Assembly: GCA_019637695.1 (NCBI GenBank)
Contig: JAHBVG010000017.1
Location: 30,290-94,289 of the forward strand
DNA length: 64,000 nt
Source of the DNA: Caldilineaceae bacterium
GTDB lineage: Bacteria > Chloroflexota > Anaerolineae > Caldilineales > Caldilineaceae
Reading direction: 5' to 3'
How positions within the stretch are numbered: the stretch's first letter is position 1; each line of letters begins with the position of its first letter. This document shows positions 8,539-17,533 of this stretch, piece after piece. The translations under genes and the position numbers were made by a program. The notes under the pieces are model-generated. The model worked only from the letters and a program-made list of their open reading frames with translations. It was not told the DNA's origin and did no database searches.

Positions 8539-10110
8539 TTACGGATTGTCAAGGAAGATCTGCACAGCTTCGGCTCGGGTGTAGGCGTGATCGATCAACT
8601 GCTGTACGGCGGACTCAAACGCAGCTTCGCCGATCTCAGCGCTGATGAACGGCGCAACCATCTCGGCCAGAGAGGTGTACGTCTCTGCCATCTTATCGGG
8701 TGCAAAGAGAGCCGCTGCCTCCTCAACATAGCGCACATAGAGAGCATAGTAGGCCGGCTCGTCCAGCACATAGCGGATCAGCGGCCAGTTGGCGTTGACA
8801 TCCTTTTTGTCGAGTGAAGTGCTTCTGCCGCCGAAGCCGCCACGCCCGCCGCCCATCCCCGCCATCATGGACATGTTGTGATCCCACGAAATCCAGGTGA
8901 GGCGACCGCTGACCGGATCGTTGTAGAGATAATAGTTGTGGGTCATGGCGCCGTACGTATCCCAGTGTTGGATCACCGCGCTGAGAGCAAGCCAGCGCAG
9001 AAAGCTGTCCATGTCGAAGATCGCCTCTAGATCCGCCCGCCATTGATCGGGGTCGCTTGTGCGCAGGTCTGAATGGAGCCGGGTAAATAGCTCCTCAATG
9101 TCGCTCCAATCTGAATTCTTGTTGTTCTCCTTTGTGAAGCTTTCGGCGATCTGGTCGAAGGTGTTGGCTGCCAGGCTGGCGGCAGCGCCATCCCCTTCGT
9201 AGATATTGCCATCGTCGCTGCCGAAGATGCGCGGCACCACTGTATCGTCGATCATCTCGACCAGCGTGTAGAGGCCCAGGCTGATCGGCCCTTCGCCGTA
9301 ATCGAGGATGATCTCGTAGAACGCGGTCTTTGCCGCAGGCAGGCCCGCTTCCTCCAATAATGCGTAGGTCACGGTCTCGCGCAGACCAGAGGCATCGCTA
9401 AAGTGGTTGGCAAAGGACAACTGCTTGAAGCCGTAGAAGCGCTGGTTTTTGATCTCTGGGTAGTCGTCCTCAAACTCATCAAAGTCGAGTTTGAAGGGCA
9501 ATTTGAGCGCGCCGCTTCCCCATCCACTGCGCAAGGAGGAGTTGCCTTTGTAACGAATACCCACATGGGTCCATATTTCACCCTCAAATTCCACCGTTGC
9601 CTCCACCCACATGGGGTTTTCGGGTGTCAGATCCATGCTGCGTGGGGCCATCCCCTCGGCGCGATTGCCAAATGGAACCCCTCCTGGCGGCGGCTGCATC
9701 CCCGTGGGCGGCGCAAACAGGCCCATACCACCGGGGCCACCTCCCGTTCCCTGCTCGCCAAAGAGTTCGGTCATGTTGGTCTGCATGGCTGCCCACTCCT
9801 CCGGTTCAATGCGGAAGGTGATCTGATTGACCCGATCGGTTGGGAAGACGACGGCGTAGTTGGGATCTGTCTTGTTGCTGTGCGAAGCGTCGTTCCACCC
9901 GACCGGTCGGCTGCTATCGGCGGTGACGGGTGACGCGGCGTTGCTCACCTCGCTCTCCCCATCCTCATCCAAAACGGAAATGAGCAGATCCTCTGCGGCG
10001 GAGAAGGACGCAGGCAGCCCCATGGGGGTACAGGCGCTCAAGCCGAAGGCGAGAACCAGGGCCAGGCTGAGGAGCCGAAGACGAAAATTCAACAAATGGA
10101 TAGGGCGCAT
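8539..10110 (-). CDS. CotH kinase family lipoprotein
   Basis: 523 residues. The N-terminus is a lipoprotein signal ending LSAC (C27), so the mature protein should be lipid-anchored outside the membrane. The CotH region has RYKGNSSLRSGWG, LKLDFDEF-like and QLSFANHFSDASGLRE segments, a TLVEMIDD stretch and the acidic TWISWDHNMSMM motif thought to bind metal/ATP in CotH kinases. Residues 120-145 are Gly/Pro/Met rich. It follows the VTC and DUF4956 genes, a recurrent bacterial neighbourhood. Protein kinase activity is known for spore CotH; the substrate here is unknown. GGAG lies 8 bases before the ATG. Confidence 0.88.
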   Translation of the reverse strand: MRPIHLLNFRLRLLSLALVLAFGLSACTPMGLPASFSAAEDLLISVLDEDGESEVSNAASPVTADSSRPVGWNDASHSNKTDPNYAVVFPTDRVNQITFRIEPEEWAAMQTNMTELFGEQGTGGGPGGMGLFAPPTGMQPPPGGVPFGNRAEGMAPRSMDLTPENPMWVEATVEFEGEIWTHVGIRYKGNSSLRSGWGSGALKLPFKLDFDEFEDDYPEIKNQRFYGFKQLSFANHFSDASGLRETVTYALLEEAGLPAAKTAFYEIILDYGEGPISLGLYTLVEMIDDTVVPRIFGSDDGNIYEGDGAAASLAANTFDQIAESFTKENNKNSDWSDIEELFTRLHSDLRTSDPDQWRADLEAIFDMDSFLRWLALSAVIQHWDTYGAMTHNYYLYNDPVSGRLTWISWDHNMSMMAGMGGGRGGFGGRSTSLDKKDVNANWPLIRYVLDEPAYYALYVRYVEEAAALFAPDKMAETYTSLAEMVAPFISAEIGEAAFESAVQQLIDHAYTRAEAVQIFLDNP

Positions 10111-10125
10111 GGATACTCTCCAATC

Positions 10126-10767
10126 TTACTTTCGTTCCATAGATAGATGATGAATATCGCCGAAGACCATCTCGTGATCTTGAGGCCATTGACCAGCGTC
10201 GGGTTGATCGTAATAGACATTCAACTCGGCGGTGTCCTCTAAGAAGTTGATCCGCCCGATCTCAATGCGGTTGATGGGCAGGCCAGTGCGCTGGCGCAGG
10301 TCAGCCATCAGCAGGGCATGGTTCTCCGGGCGGATCAGCTCGATCCGTTCATAGCGGATCGAGTTTGATGCTGCGTAGCGGAATCCCCACCCCTGTTCGA
10401 GAACATAGAGGACGGTGACGATGATCAGGTTGGCCTCTACAAGCAACAGCCACGCCCCTTCGCGCATGAGCAGCGAATTCATCACCGGGATGGCGATCAC
10501 CACGAAGAGATAGGTCATCTCGCGGGTGGACATGGTAGCGGTGCGGTAGCGTAGCACCGAAAAGATGGCAAAAAGGCCAAAGCCGAAACCGACGCTCAAC
10601 TCGACTCCGGTTAAGAAGCTGACCACAAAATAGACAACAGTATTGAAGGCCAGGAAGGTGAAAACGTAGTTTTTGTCCTGTTTCACCGGGTAGTAAATAA
10701 AGCGCACAATCAGCACAGCAACGAGCAGGTTGAGGATGCAGCCAATCAACAGATCAATGGGCGACAT
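10126..10767 (-). CDS. DUF4956 membrane protein
   Basis: 213 residues. The N-terminal half carries about four membrane helices (for instance IDLLIGCILNLLVAVLIVRF and YVFTFLAFNTVVYFVVSFL), followed by the conserved FGLFAIFSVLRYRTATMSTREM segment of DUF4956 and a soluble C-terminal tail. The start overlaps the stop of the VTC gene by 14 bases with AAGGAAAG as ribosome binding site, so the two are translationally coupled. No function is known. The partnership with VTC and CotH suggests a shared envelope or polyphosphate-linked process. Confidence 0.88.
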   Translation of the reverse strand: MSPIDLLIGCILNLLVAVLIVRFIYYPVKQDKNYVFTFLAFNTVVYFVVSFLTGVELSVGFGFGLFAIFSVLRYRTATMSTREMTYLFVVIAIPVMNSLLMREGAWLLLVEANLIIVTVLYVLEQGWGFRYAASNSIRYERIELIRPENHALLMADLRQRTGLPINRIEIGRINFLEDTAELNVYYDQPDAGQWPQDHEMVFGDIHHLSMERK

Positions 10768-11962
10768 AGGGCTTTCCTTGTAATTTAGCGATCAGGCGTT
10801 GTTTGGGTTTGAAGCGATTCTTTTTTACATCAGGGTAAAGCAGGCTCATGCCCATGCAGTATTTGCTGAAGCCAGTGCTGCACAGATGATGTTCCCGCAT
10901 CAATCGCGCAAACGGCGAGATCCACGGCGGCCCTTCCTGCTTCACCTCGGCAATGACAATCTCTCCACAACAGGCTTCTCGCTCGCCCCAGGCGAAGGAA
11001 ATCTCAAAATCCAGCGTCACCCGCTCGTTGGCCTCTTTATTCGCCAGCGTTGCCCGTAGGTAGCGATTCCATAGACAGGGTTGAAGATCAGTTGCCGGGT
11101 AAGGACAGGTGTTGCGCAGAAATTCGGACAGTTCCGCGTCGAGCAAATTTGGTAAGCCTGTTGTGGGCAGGCGGCTTTTGATCGTACGCCGTTTGTTTGT
11201 CTTAAACTTCACCTCGAAAAAGGAAGTTTGTGTATCCACATATTGGCGGGCGCGCACCTTGTAACGGTTGAGCGCGCCGGCGTGGTGGCGACGATACATG
11301 GCGAAGTCTGCGGTGTCGAAATAGAGGGTGCGATAGTGGTTGAGGCAGTGATCCTCGATCACCAGCACCGAGTAGAAATCGCTTAACCCGTTCAGCAGAT
11401 CGTCGAGAAGGGGGCGCGGCAGCACATACTTGCTCTCCACACGGTTGAGCAGCGCCATGCGGCCCATTTCTGCTAGATCGATGGGTTCAAAGGCGGCCAG
11501 ACCCGCAGCCAGGGCCTGGCCGCGCACGTCAGCGCTGCCACGACAGCGCTGCCCCCGCATGGGGGCGGGGACAGGGTTGGGCATTGGCCGCTCGCGGCGA
11601 CGCAACAAGGCATGGATGCGCGCCGTCAACTCCGCCTGCCCCACCGCAGAGGGGAGACAATCGTCTGCGCCGGCATCTAAGAGATGGACGCGTTCCTCAT
11701 CATCTCTTCTCTCCCCAAGCACAATGATCCCTATCTCTGCCAGCCCTGGGGTGCGACGAATGAAGCGCAGCATCTCTTCACCGTTGCCCACAAACTCCTC
11801 ACCGACAATTAATAGCACGGGCGTTTCTTCGCGCAGGGCCAACAGCGCGGATGCATGATCCAGCGCCGTCAACGCAGTGTAGCCTGTAGATTTCAACTGG
11901 CTGGCAAGAGAATGGACAATGGCCGGCTCTGCGGTGGCGACCAAAATCTTTGGACGAGTCAT
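10754..11962 (-). CDS. Pseudo-receiver fused to a VTC (polyphosphate polymerase) domain
   Basis: 402 residues in two parts. Residues 1-125 look like a CheY receiver fold but lack the acidic pair after strand 1 (ILVATAEP instead of DDEP), the phosphorylated Asp (G54 in LLIVGEEF) and the conserved Lys, so phosphorylation is unlikely. Residues 165-402 match the VTC tunnel domain: NRVESKYVLP, YRTLYFDT, YKVRARQY, FEVKFKTNKRRTIKSR, IVIAEVKQEG and GFSKYCMGMSLL. VTC domains polymerise polyphosphate from NTP. The ATG at 11962 has GAGGTG 7 bases upstream; an upstream ATG at 11995 has none. It is the first gene of the VTC-DUF4956-CotH set. Confidence 0.88.
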   Translation of the reverse strand: MTRPKILVATAEPAIVHSLASQLKSTGYTALTALDHASALLALREETPVLLIVGEEFVGNGEEMLRFIRRTPGLAEIGIIVLGERRDDEERVHLLDAGADDCLPSAVGQAELTARIHALLRRRERPMPNPVPAPMRGQRCRGSADVRGQALAAGLAAFEPIDLAEMGRMALLNRVESKYVLPRPLLDDLLNGLSDFYSVLVIEDHCLNHYRTLYFDTADFAMYRRHHAGALNRYKVRARQYVDTQTSFFEVKFKTNKRRTIKSRLPTTGLPNLLDAELSEFLRNTCPYPATDLQPCLWNRYLRATLANKEANERVTLDFEISFAWGEREACCGEIVIAEVKQEGPPWISPFARLMREHHLCSTGFSKYCMGMSLLYPDVKKNRFKPKQRLIAKLQGKPYVAH

Positions 11963-12149
11963 GGCGTCACCTCGTTTGAGATGTGGATGGAGCATCGGAT
12001 GCTACGGCGCTGGGAGCAGCGCCATCGGTTGTTGCCATTGTCGCAGAGGATTGTTAAGAAACTTTGAAGATACGACAAGGATAGTATGGGGATGCACAGG
12101 GCTACACAGAGGAGATGTTCATCACATCTTTTCCATTGCCGCTCAATCG

Positions 12150-12158
12150 TGGTATATT
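12150..12158 (+). promoter_or_regulatory. Extended -10 promoter of the 12209 gene
   Basis: TGGTATATT fits an extended -10 element (TGnTATAAT-like), about 50 bases before the ATG at 12209. No clear -35 box was seen. Confidence 0.5.
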
Positions 12159-12208
12159 CTCTGCATCCACGCACAACCTGCTCGCCAGTATCCAAAAGGA
12201 GGCTATGG

Positions 12209-12949
12209 ATGGGCATTACGATTCACTACACAGGCACGTTGGACGACCCGGAACAAGTACATACACTGGTCCAGGATATGAAGCAGAAGAGCCGTGATCT
12301 GGGCTGGCCGTACACCGAGATCGATGAACGCATCCTGGGGCGCGCCTATGTGCTGGTGGGCAGCGACGAAACGCCCACTGACCACACTGGCGTCTCAACA
12401 AGCAGCGCGTACTTCGACATCAAAAACGTGGATGACCGCATCCGCGGCATTTCCATTCGGCCTCCTGGCACCGAGGTTTTTATCCTCTGCTTTGACCGCA
12501 GCGGGCGCATGGTCCACTATGACGCGATGCCAGGGCAGATGCGACCAACCTCGGTCGGTGGCCTGCCGGCAATGACCTTTAGCCAAGAACCGGGATGGTA
12601 TACCGAGGTTGACCATCATTGGGTCAAGACCACCGGACGCATTGAAGAGCATGTGCTGATCGTGGCGCTGCTACGCCACCTCAAGGATCGCTACATCAGC
12701 GATCTCAAGGTTAGCGACGAAGGCGGTTATTGGGAGACGATGGACCTTGAGCGCTTGAAACAGGATCACGCGTACATGCAGAGCCTGATCAACACCTTCA
12801 AAGATCCGGAGAGGATCAAAGAATTGCTGACCCAGATCGGGATGGACGATGTAGAGGAGGTGAAACGCGTGGAAACCCATGTGCCTATCTCACGCCCCAC
12901 AAAGCCCGATCACATGAAGGACTGGGGTATCAGCGCACACGAGAATTAA
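12209..12949 (+). CDS. Conserved-looking protein of unknown function (246 aa)
   Basis: A soluble, acidic protein with no signal peptide or membrane helix. The start at ATG 12209 is fixed by AGGAGG six bases upstream; the out-of-frame ATG at 12205 is too close to it. Visible features: an N-terminal TIHYTGTLDDPEQ segment, a central region (residues 75-140) rich in Gly, Pro and aromatic residues, and a helical C-terminal half with RYISDLKVSDEGGYWET. I do not recognise the family. It is one of the few plus-strand genes, transcribed away from the VTC cluster and converging on gltX. Confidence 0.85.
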   Translation: MGITIHYTGTLDDPEQVHTLVQDMKQKSRDLGWPYTEIDERILGRAYVLVGSDETPTDHTGVSTSSAYFDIKNVDDRIRGISIRPPGTEVFILCFDRSGRMVHYDAMPGQMRPTSVGGLPAMTFSQEPGWYTEVDHHWVKTTGRIEEHVLIVALLRHLKDRYISDLKVSDEGGYWETMDLERLKQDHAYMQSLINTFKDPERIKELLTQIGMDDVEEVKRVETHVPISRPTKPDHMKDWGISAHEN

Positions 12950-12954
12950 GCGCA

Positions 12955-12990
12955 AAAAGCCCCGCCAGGTTTTCTGAAACCTGGCGGGGC
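12955..12990 (-). terminator. Terminator of gltX made from a GCCAGG palindrome
   Basis: A 14-base perfect stem (12959-12990, loop TCTG on the plus strand) with core CCCCGCCAGG. On the minus strand it is followed by CTTTTTG, a good intrinsic terminator for gltX. It has no T tract in the plus direction. Confidence 0.8.
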
Positions 12991-13016
12991 TACGTCAACC
13001 ATAACACCTCAAATTT

Positions 13017-14549
13017 TCAGACCGAGGCGGCGACCTCTTGGCGCAGGATACGAATAGCGTTGTTCATGCGCCGCAAGACCTCCTCACGGCCCAACGCTTC
13101 CATGCTCTCGAAGAGCGGCGGCGAGACCTGTTTGCCGGTCAGCGCGCCGCGGAAGGGACCAAAGAAGCTGCCCGCCTTGATCCCCATCTCCTCGGCAAGC
13201 TGGCGAAAGGAATCCTGTAAGGCCGCAGCGGTGAAAGGATCTGCCGTTTGCAACACATCAACCCCTCGCTCTAACACCTGCGCACTGGTGTCTGCGTCCA
13301 GCTTTTTGCCCAACAACAGGTTGAGATCATCGTAGCGGATGGCGTCGGCGTCGACAAAGGCCCAATCCAACCACTGAGGAGCCTCGTCCAGCCGCTTGAT
13401 CCGCTCCTGAATCAAGGGGATCAGGTGATCGAGGCGCTGATCGGCGCGCAGTTCCGCCGCAGTGCGGTTGAATGCACCGCCCAGAAAAGGAATCACGGCT
13501 TCCTTGAGCGCAGCGGGCGTCAAGGCGCGGATGTAGAGACCGTTGAGCCAATCCAGCTTGTCGTAGGGCAGCGCCGCCGGCGATGGGTTGATGTCGTTGA
13601 GATCGAAGCGGTCAATGGCCTCTTCGCGGCTGAAAACCTCCTGCTCGGCGTCGTAGCTCCAGCCCACGTTGGTGAGGAAGTTAAAGAGCGCATCGGGCAG
13701 GTAGCCGGCCTCCATAAACTCGTGGACCAGGGCCAGGTATTCCTTGCCGGCGACAATCACTTTGCGTTTGCTCATCTTGCCCTTGCCGCTGGGGTCGAGG
13801 ATGATGGGCAGATGGACCAGCACCGGCGCTTCCCAGCCGAAGGCGTCAAAGAGCAATTTGTGCAGCGGCGCCGAGGCCAGCCACTCCTGTCCGCGCAGCA
13901 CATGGGTGATCTTCATCAAGTAATCGTCCACCACCACGGCGAAATGATAGGTGGGCATGCCGTCGCTCTTAACGAGGACCGCATCTTGAAGCTGCCGATT
14001 GTCGGTGCTGATCTCGCCGCGGATCAGATCGGTGAAGGTTGTCGATCCAGTTTCGGGCACGGCCAGCCGAACCACCGAGGGCAGATTCTGTGCGGCCAGC
14101 GCTTCCCGCTCTGCCGGGGAAAGATGGCGACAATGGCGATCATAGCCCGGCGGCTGGTTGCGTTGGCGCTGTTCCTCGCGCACCGCTTCCAGCCGTTCAG
14201 GTGTGCAATAACAGCGGTAGGCGTGGCCGCTTTCGATCAACGGATCGATGTATTGGGCGTAGATCTCCTTGCGTTCGCTCTGGATATAAGGAGCATAAGG
14301 GCCGCCGATATCAGGGCCTTCGTCCCAATCCAGCCCCAGCCAGCGCAGCCCGCGCATGAGATCGTCCAGGCTTTCGGGGTTGTAGCGCTTTTGATCCGTA
14401 TCTTCAATGCGCAGGATAAACTGTCCGTCCGTGTGGCGCGCGTAGAGCCAGTCAAAGAGCGCGGTGCGCAGCCCGCCCAAATGTAGATAGCCGGTAGGGC
14501 TGGGCGCGAAGCGCACCCGCGCCGGTTTCGTCGTCTCCGCAGTTGTCAT
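13017..14549 (-). CDS. gltX: Glutamate--tRNA ligase
   Basis: 510 residues, class I aminoacyl-tRNA synthetase, charging tRNA-Glu in the cytosol. The HIGH-type motif is in [20 protein letters not shown] at the N-terminus and the KMSKR loop reads GKMSKRKV near residue 250. A Cys-rich insert ([11 protein letters not shown], then RHCRHL) resembles the zinc-binding motif of bacterial GluRS. The ATG at 14549 is preferred because AGGAG lies 8 bases upstream; an upstream in-frame ATG at 14588 has none. Whether it also charges tRNA-Gln cannot be told from the sequence alone. It ends at the terminator hairpin at 12959. Confidence 0.96.
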   Translation of the reverse strand: MTTAETTKPARVRFAPSPTGYLHLGGLRTALFDWLYARHTDGQFILRIEDTDQKRYNPESLDDLMRGLRWLGLDWDEGPDIGGPYAPYIQSERKEIYAQYIDPLIESGHAYRCYCTPERLEAVREEQRQRNQPPGYDRHCRHLSPAEREALAAQNLPSVVRLAVPETGSTTFTDLIRGEISTDNRQLQDAVLVKSDGMPTYHFAVVVDDYLMKITHVLRGQEWLASAPLHKLLFDAFGWEAPVLVHLPIILDPSGKGKMSKRKVIVAGKEYLALVHEFMEAGYLPDALFNFLTNVGWSYDAEQEVFSREEAIDRFDLNDINPSPAALPYDKLDWLNGLYIRALTPAALKEAVIPFLGGAFNRTAAELRADQRLDHLIPLIQERIKRLDEAPQWLDWAFVDADAIRYDDLNLLLGKKLDADTSAQVLERGVDVLQTADPFTAAALQDSFRQLAEEMGIKAGSFFGPFRGALTGKQVSPPLFESMEALGREEVLRRMNNAIRILRQEVAASV

Positions 14550-14709
14550 CGAGAAGCTCCTATCCGCCGAAGTTGGCGGCGAAATCATGGATTACCGCCC
14601 GTCATTTCATCCGAGTAGCCTATCATATTGAAGGATGAGCGTCAATTGGGTGACGATTTGTATCCGTCTTCAACTATCATTCCTCGTGGTGTGCCAGATA
14701 CATGAGAAA

Positions 14710-15894
14710 CTAATCCTTATACGGATCATGCTCACCCTCTCCCGCCATGGCCACACCCAGCGGCCTGAGCGTGTGGACAACGCGCACCGTCCCCTCGTGG
14801 AAGGCGAGGACCTCGGGCAGCCGTTTGTAGCAGTGGGGAGATTCGTCGGTACCAGCTCCGCGCAGTTCCACGCCCGCTTCGTTGACCCAATCCATCATCA
14901 TCTTGCGGCTGATTTCGCCCTCTTTGATCTGGATTTTGCGTCCCTTCTGCCAGCGGGCGCGCCCGGCGGCCTGGGTGCGCGACATCACCCGCCCGGCGCC
15001 GTGAACGGTGGAATAGAGCGCTTTGCGGCTCTCTTCGCTTTCCACGCCTTCGAGGATTACCGAGATGTCCCCCATGGATCCGCCCACAAAGCTCAGTTGG
15101 CCGGGGAAGGCAGGCGTCGCTCCTTTGCGCACCACCCAAAGCTTCTCACCGTTGTGTTCTTCTTGCCAGGCGAAATTGTGATGGTTGTGAATCTCTTCAA
15201 GAATCTGCGCGCCCAGCAATTTCGCCACCCGACCGGCCACCCAATCGCGCCCGGCGTAGGCGTAGCGACCGCCCAGCTTCATACAGGCCAGATATTCCTG
15301 CCCAAGCTGCGAATCGACCGAGAGCAGCACAGGATCGACGTTGATGCCATCCTTGCCGCCGCCGGCTTTGATGAAGTGGGTCGCCAGCCGGTGGCCCAAC
15401 CCGCGTGAACCAAAGTGGACGCCGATCCAGATTCGCCCCAACTCATCCTCGAAGATATCAACATAATGGTTGCCGCTGCCGATGGTCCCCAACTGCTCCT
15501 GCGCCAATTTTTTGTTCTGCCCTGCAATCGGGATCTGCCACGCCGGATCGTCGAAGAGTTCATGATCTACGCGCTGGTTGTTCTTCATGCCCACGCCAAA
15601 GGAGAGCGTGCGCCAGATATCGTCCATGATTGTGGCGATGTTGCGCTTCACCTCCGCCGTGGGGATGTCGAGGCGCACGGCTTTGTTGCCGCAGGCGACG
15701 TCGAACCCAACGCCAGACGGGCTGATCTTGTCGCCGTAGGCCACCACCCCGCCAATGGGGACGGCATAGCCCAGATGGTGATCGGCCATGAGAGCGGCGG
15801 CTTCGGCATCGCGGGCGCAATTGAGGATCTGATCTACGGCGTTGTCTTGCGGATCTCCCCAAACGGGGACGCCTTTGATGTCAAGGTAGGGCAT
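14710..15894 (-). CDS. rtcB: RNA-splicing ligase RtcB
   Basis: 394 residues. RtcB joins RNA ends carrying 2',3'-cyclic phosphate or 3'-phosphate to 5'-OH using GTP and Mn2+. Metal and active-site motifs are in order: ADHHLGYAVPIGGV, GVGFDVACGNKAV (C68), GSGNHYVDIFED, GVHFGSRGLGH, NHHNFAW, GSMGDISVIL, and VHGAGRVMSRTQA with the histidine that is guanylylated. There is no intein. The ATG at 15894 has AAGGAG 8 bases before it; the longer frame to 15948 would enter the dinB-like gene. It lies 34 bases after that gene and is probably cotranscribed with it. No archease gene is adjacent. Confidence 0.95.
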   Translation of the reverse strand: MPYLDIKGVPVWGDPQDNAVDQILNCARDAEAAALMADHHLGYAVPIGGVVAYGDKISPSGVGFDVACGNKAVRLDIPTAEVKRNIATIMDDIWRTLSFGVGMKNNQRVDHELFDDPAWQIPIAGQNKKLAQEQLGTIGSGNHYVDIFEDELGRIWIGVHFGSRGLGHRLATHFIKAGGGKDGINVDPVLLSVDSQLGQEYLACMKLGGRYAYAGRDWVAGRVAKLLGAQILEEIHNHHNFAWQEEHNGEKLWVVRKGATPAFPGQLSFVGGSMGDISVILEGVESEESRKALYSTVHGAGRVMSRTQAAGRARWQKGRKIQIKEGEISRKMMMDWVNEAGVELRGAGTDESPHCYKRLPEVLAFHEGTVRVVHTLRPLGVAMAGEGEHDPYKD

Positions 15895-15928
15895 GGTAAA
15901 TCTCCTTGCTGCTCTATGCTGTAGAAAG

Positions 15929-16459
15929 TCAGACCTCGCCTTTGGCATTCTGCGATCCTGGCTTATCCCTGCGCTCCAAATACGCTTCGATAGCGGTCAG
16001 ATGTTCCTCGTAATGGGCGTAGCTGTCGCCAGCTAGGATTGCCCAGGGTGGTTCGCCGCCCCACCAGACGGTATAAAAATCATCCAGCGGATCTTCAGGC
16101 AGGCGCATGAGGGCATCCATCAGCGAGTTATGGATCTCCGCCGATTTGCCCAAAACCGTATGAAGGTCCAGATCGGCGTGCGCCCGGTAATTTTCCTCAT
16201 TCAACGTATCCACCGCTGCTTCGGACAGGCCGCCGGGTTGACGCTCCACAGGACGGCCCGCCAGCGCATCGCTTACGCGCAGCAGCAACCGGTCCTCCCA
16301 GAAGGCAATGTGGGCCAGAATGTCTTTGACCGTCCAGTTGCCGTCGATCTGAAATTCAGTCATCTCCTTTTCGGTCAACATCTCCAACGCCCGCTGCAGG
16401 CGTGACCAGCCGGCATTTGCTCGTTCGAGCAGGGTCGATTTATCGGTTGCCAATGCCAT
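15929..16459 (-). CDS. DinB-like / ClbS-type four-helix bundle protein
   Basis: 176 residues, predominantly helical, in the DinB superfamily. The GNWTVKDILAHIAFWEDRLL segment and the final SYAHYEEHLTAIEAYL helix carry histidines placed as in DinB/ClbS metal sites. Some members protect DNA or detoxify thiols, but the activity here is unknown. Two adjacent ATG codons follow AAGGAG; the second (16459) has the better spacing of 6 bases. A promoter is visible at 16494-16522, and rtcB follows downstream. Confidence 0.85.
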   Translation of the reverse strand: MALATDKSTLLERANAGWSRLQRALEMLTEKEMTEFQIDGNWTVKDILAHIAFWEDRLLLRVSDALAGRPVERQPGGLSEAAVDTLNEENYRAHADLDLHTVLGKSAEIHNSLMDALMRLPEDPLDDFYTVWWGGEPPWAILAGDSYAHYEEHLTAIEAYLERRDKPGSQNAKGEV

Positions 16460-16493
16460 CATATGCTCCTTTTGTGTGAAGATTCCCCTCTGC

Positions 16494-16522
16494 ATTGTAC
16501 CCGCAGTGGATCGTCCCTGCAA
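16494..16522 (-). promoter_or_regulatory. Promoter for the dinB-like gene and rtcB
   Basis: On the minus strand TTGCAG (-35) and TACAAT (-10) are separated by 17 bases, with the ATG about 35 bases downstream of the -10 box. Good sigma70-type match. Confidence 0.6.
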
Positions 16523-16677
16523 GCAATCCACGCCCTTTCAAGTTTCAAATCATATTGCAGCAGATTCACCTTCGTAGTAGACTGGAGATGTTGTGATTGG
16601 AGTTCAACCGCTTGCATTGGAACAGGGATTGAATAGCAGGGATGGGTCAATAATCACAAACAGAAAGAGGTGGAGTG

Positions 16678-17088
16678 ATGCTAAAAGGATTTCGCGATTT
16701 TGTGCTGCGGGGGAATGTAGTTGATCTGGCTGTCGCTGTCGTGATCGGGGCGGCCTTTGGCGCCGTCATCAACTCAATTGTAGCAAATTTCATCACACCG
16801 CTGATTGCCCTGGCCGGGGGAGTACCCAACTTTTCCGAGATCCGCACAGGGCCGCTCATGTGGGGGAACATTCTCAACGATCTCCTCACCTTTTTGATCA
16901 CCGCCGCGGTGATCTACTTCTTCATCGTTGTGCCGGTTAACCGATTGATGGCCCGCTTCAGACCGGCCGAGCCTGCGCCGCAGACCACGCGCAAGTGTCC
17001 TGAATGTCTCAGCGATATTCCTCTGGCGGCGAGACGCTGTGCATACTGTACCGCTGTGGTGGCGGAGGAGAAGCCCGCCATCGCGTAA
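16678..17088 (+). CDS. mscL: Large-conductance mechanosensitive channel MscL with C-terminal zinc ribbon
   Basis: 136 residues. It is a homo-pentameric inner-membrane channel that opens under hypo-osmotic tension. MLKGFRDFVLRGNVVDLAVAVVIGAAFG is the amphipathic N-terminal helix plus first pore helix, and the second helix is NDLLTFLITAAVIYFFIVV. Instead of the usual charged C-terminal bundle it ends in a CPEC-x10-CAYC module typical of a zinc ribbon. The ATG at 16678 is favoured over the GTG at 16675 because of its spacing to the GAGGTGG site. It is a single gene with a strong terminator directly after it. Confidence 0.95.
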   Translation: MLKGFRDFVLRGNVVDLAVAVVIGAAFGAVINSIVANFITPLIALAGGVPNFSEIRTGPLMWGNILNDLLTFLITAAVIYFFIVVPVNRLMARFRPAEPAPQTTRKCPECLSDIPLAARRCAYCTAVVAEEKPAIA

Positions 17089-17090
17089 AG

Positions 17091-17132
17091 AAAAAAACCT
17101 GCCAGGTTTTCTGAAACCTGGCAGGTTTTTTT
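17091..17132. terminator. Bidirectional terminator (GCCAGG palindrome) between mscL and the DUF5615 gene
   Basis: A perfect stem AAACCTGCCAGGTTT with a TCTG loop, flanked by seven A on the left and seven T on the right, so it can terminate mscL (plus) and the convergent DUF433/DUF5615 operon (minus). It belongs to the same palindrome family as 8495, 12959 and 41646. Confidence 0.85.
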
Positions 17133-17163
17133 GTGATAGCGCAAATTCCCTGTGAACAACAAT

Positions 17164-17517
17164 TCAACGTAAAGGTAGATAGCGGACCTGGCCCTCCCAT
17201 TCGTTTTCATAACTGCATTCGGCCAGCAGCAAAATATCCTCAATCACAATGCCAACAGAAATTTTGCGGCTCACCTCAAAAACCCCAGGCATGGCGCTTC
17301 CTTGCTGAACACGTTCGTATGCATAATGGGTGATTGTGGAGACATCATGTGTAAGTAGAACTCGTTTTTCCTGAGATGACCACTCGAGAACTGCTCGATC
17401 ATCAGCTCTGGATAGGCCTACATCCTGCACACGGACGATATCCAAATCAGATTTGCGGCGCTGCAAACCGCGAACAATATTGTTGTTGAAGTTCTCATCA
17501 GCAAGGAATCGCAACAC
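17164..17517 (-). CDS. DUF5615 PIN-like protein (putative toxin/nuclease)
   Basis: 117 residues. The N-terminus LRFLADENFNNNIVRGLQRR carries the acidic DEN motif of the DUF5615 PIN-like fold, followed by VRVQDVGLSRADDRAVLEWS and RVLLTHDVSTI with the second acidic site. PIN-like proteins are metal-dependent ribonucleases, often toxins. It lies 16 bases after a DUF433 gene, its usual partner. The pair looks intact. Whether it is a true toxin-antitoxin system is inferred from family pairing only. Confidence 0.88.
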   Translation of the reverse strand: MLRFLADENFNNNIVRGLQRRKSDLDIVRVQDVGLSRADDRAVLEWSSQEKRVLLTHDVSTITHYAYERVQQGSAMPGVFEVSRKISVGIVIEDILLLAECSYENEWEGQVRYLPLR

Positions 17518-17533
17518 GGGTGTGCTACTCTTG

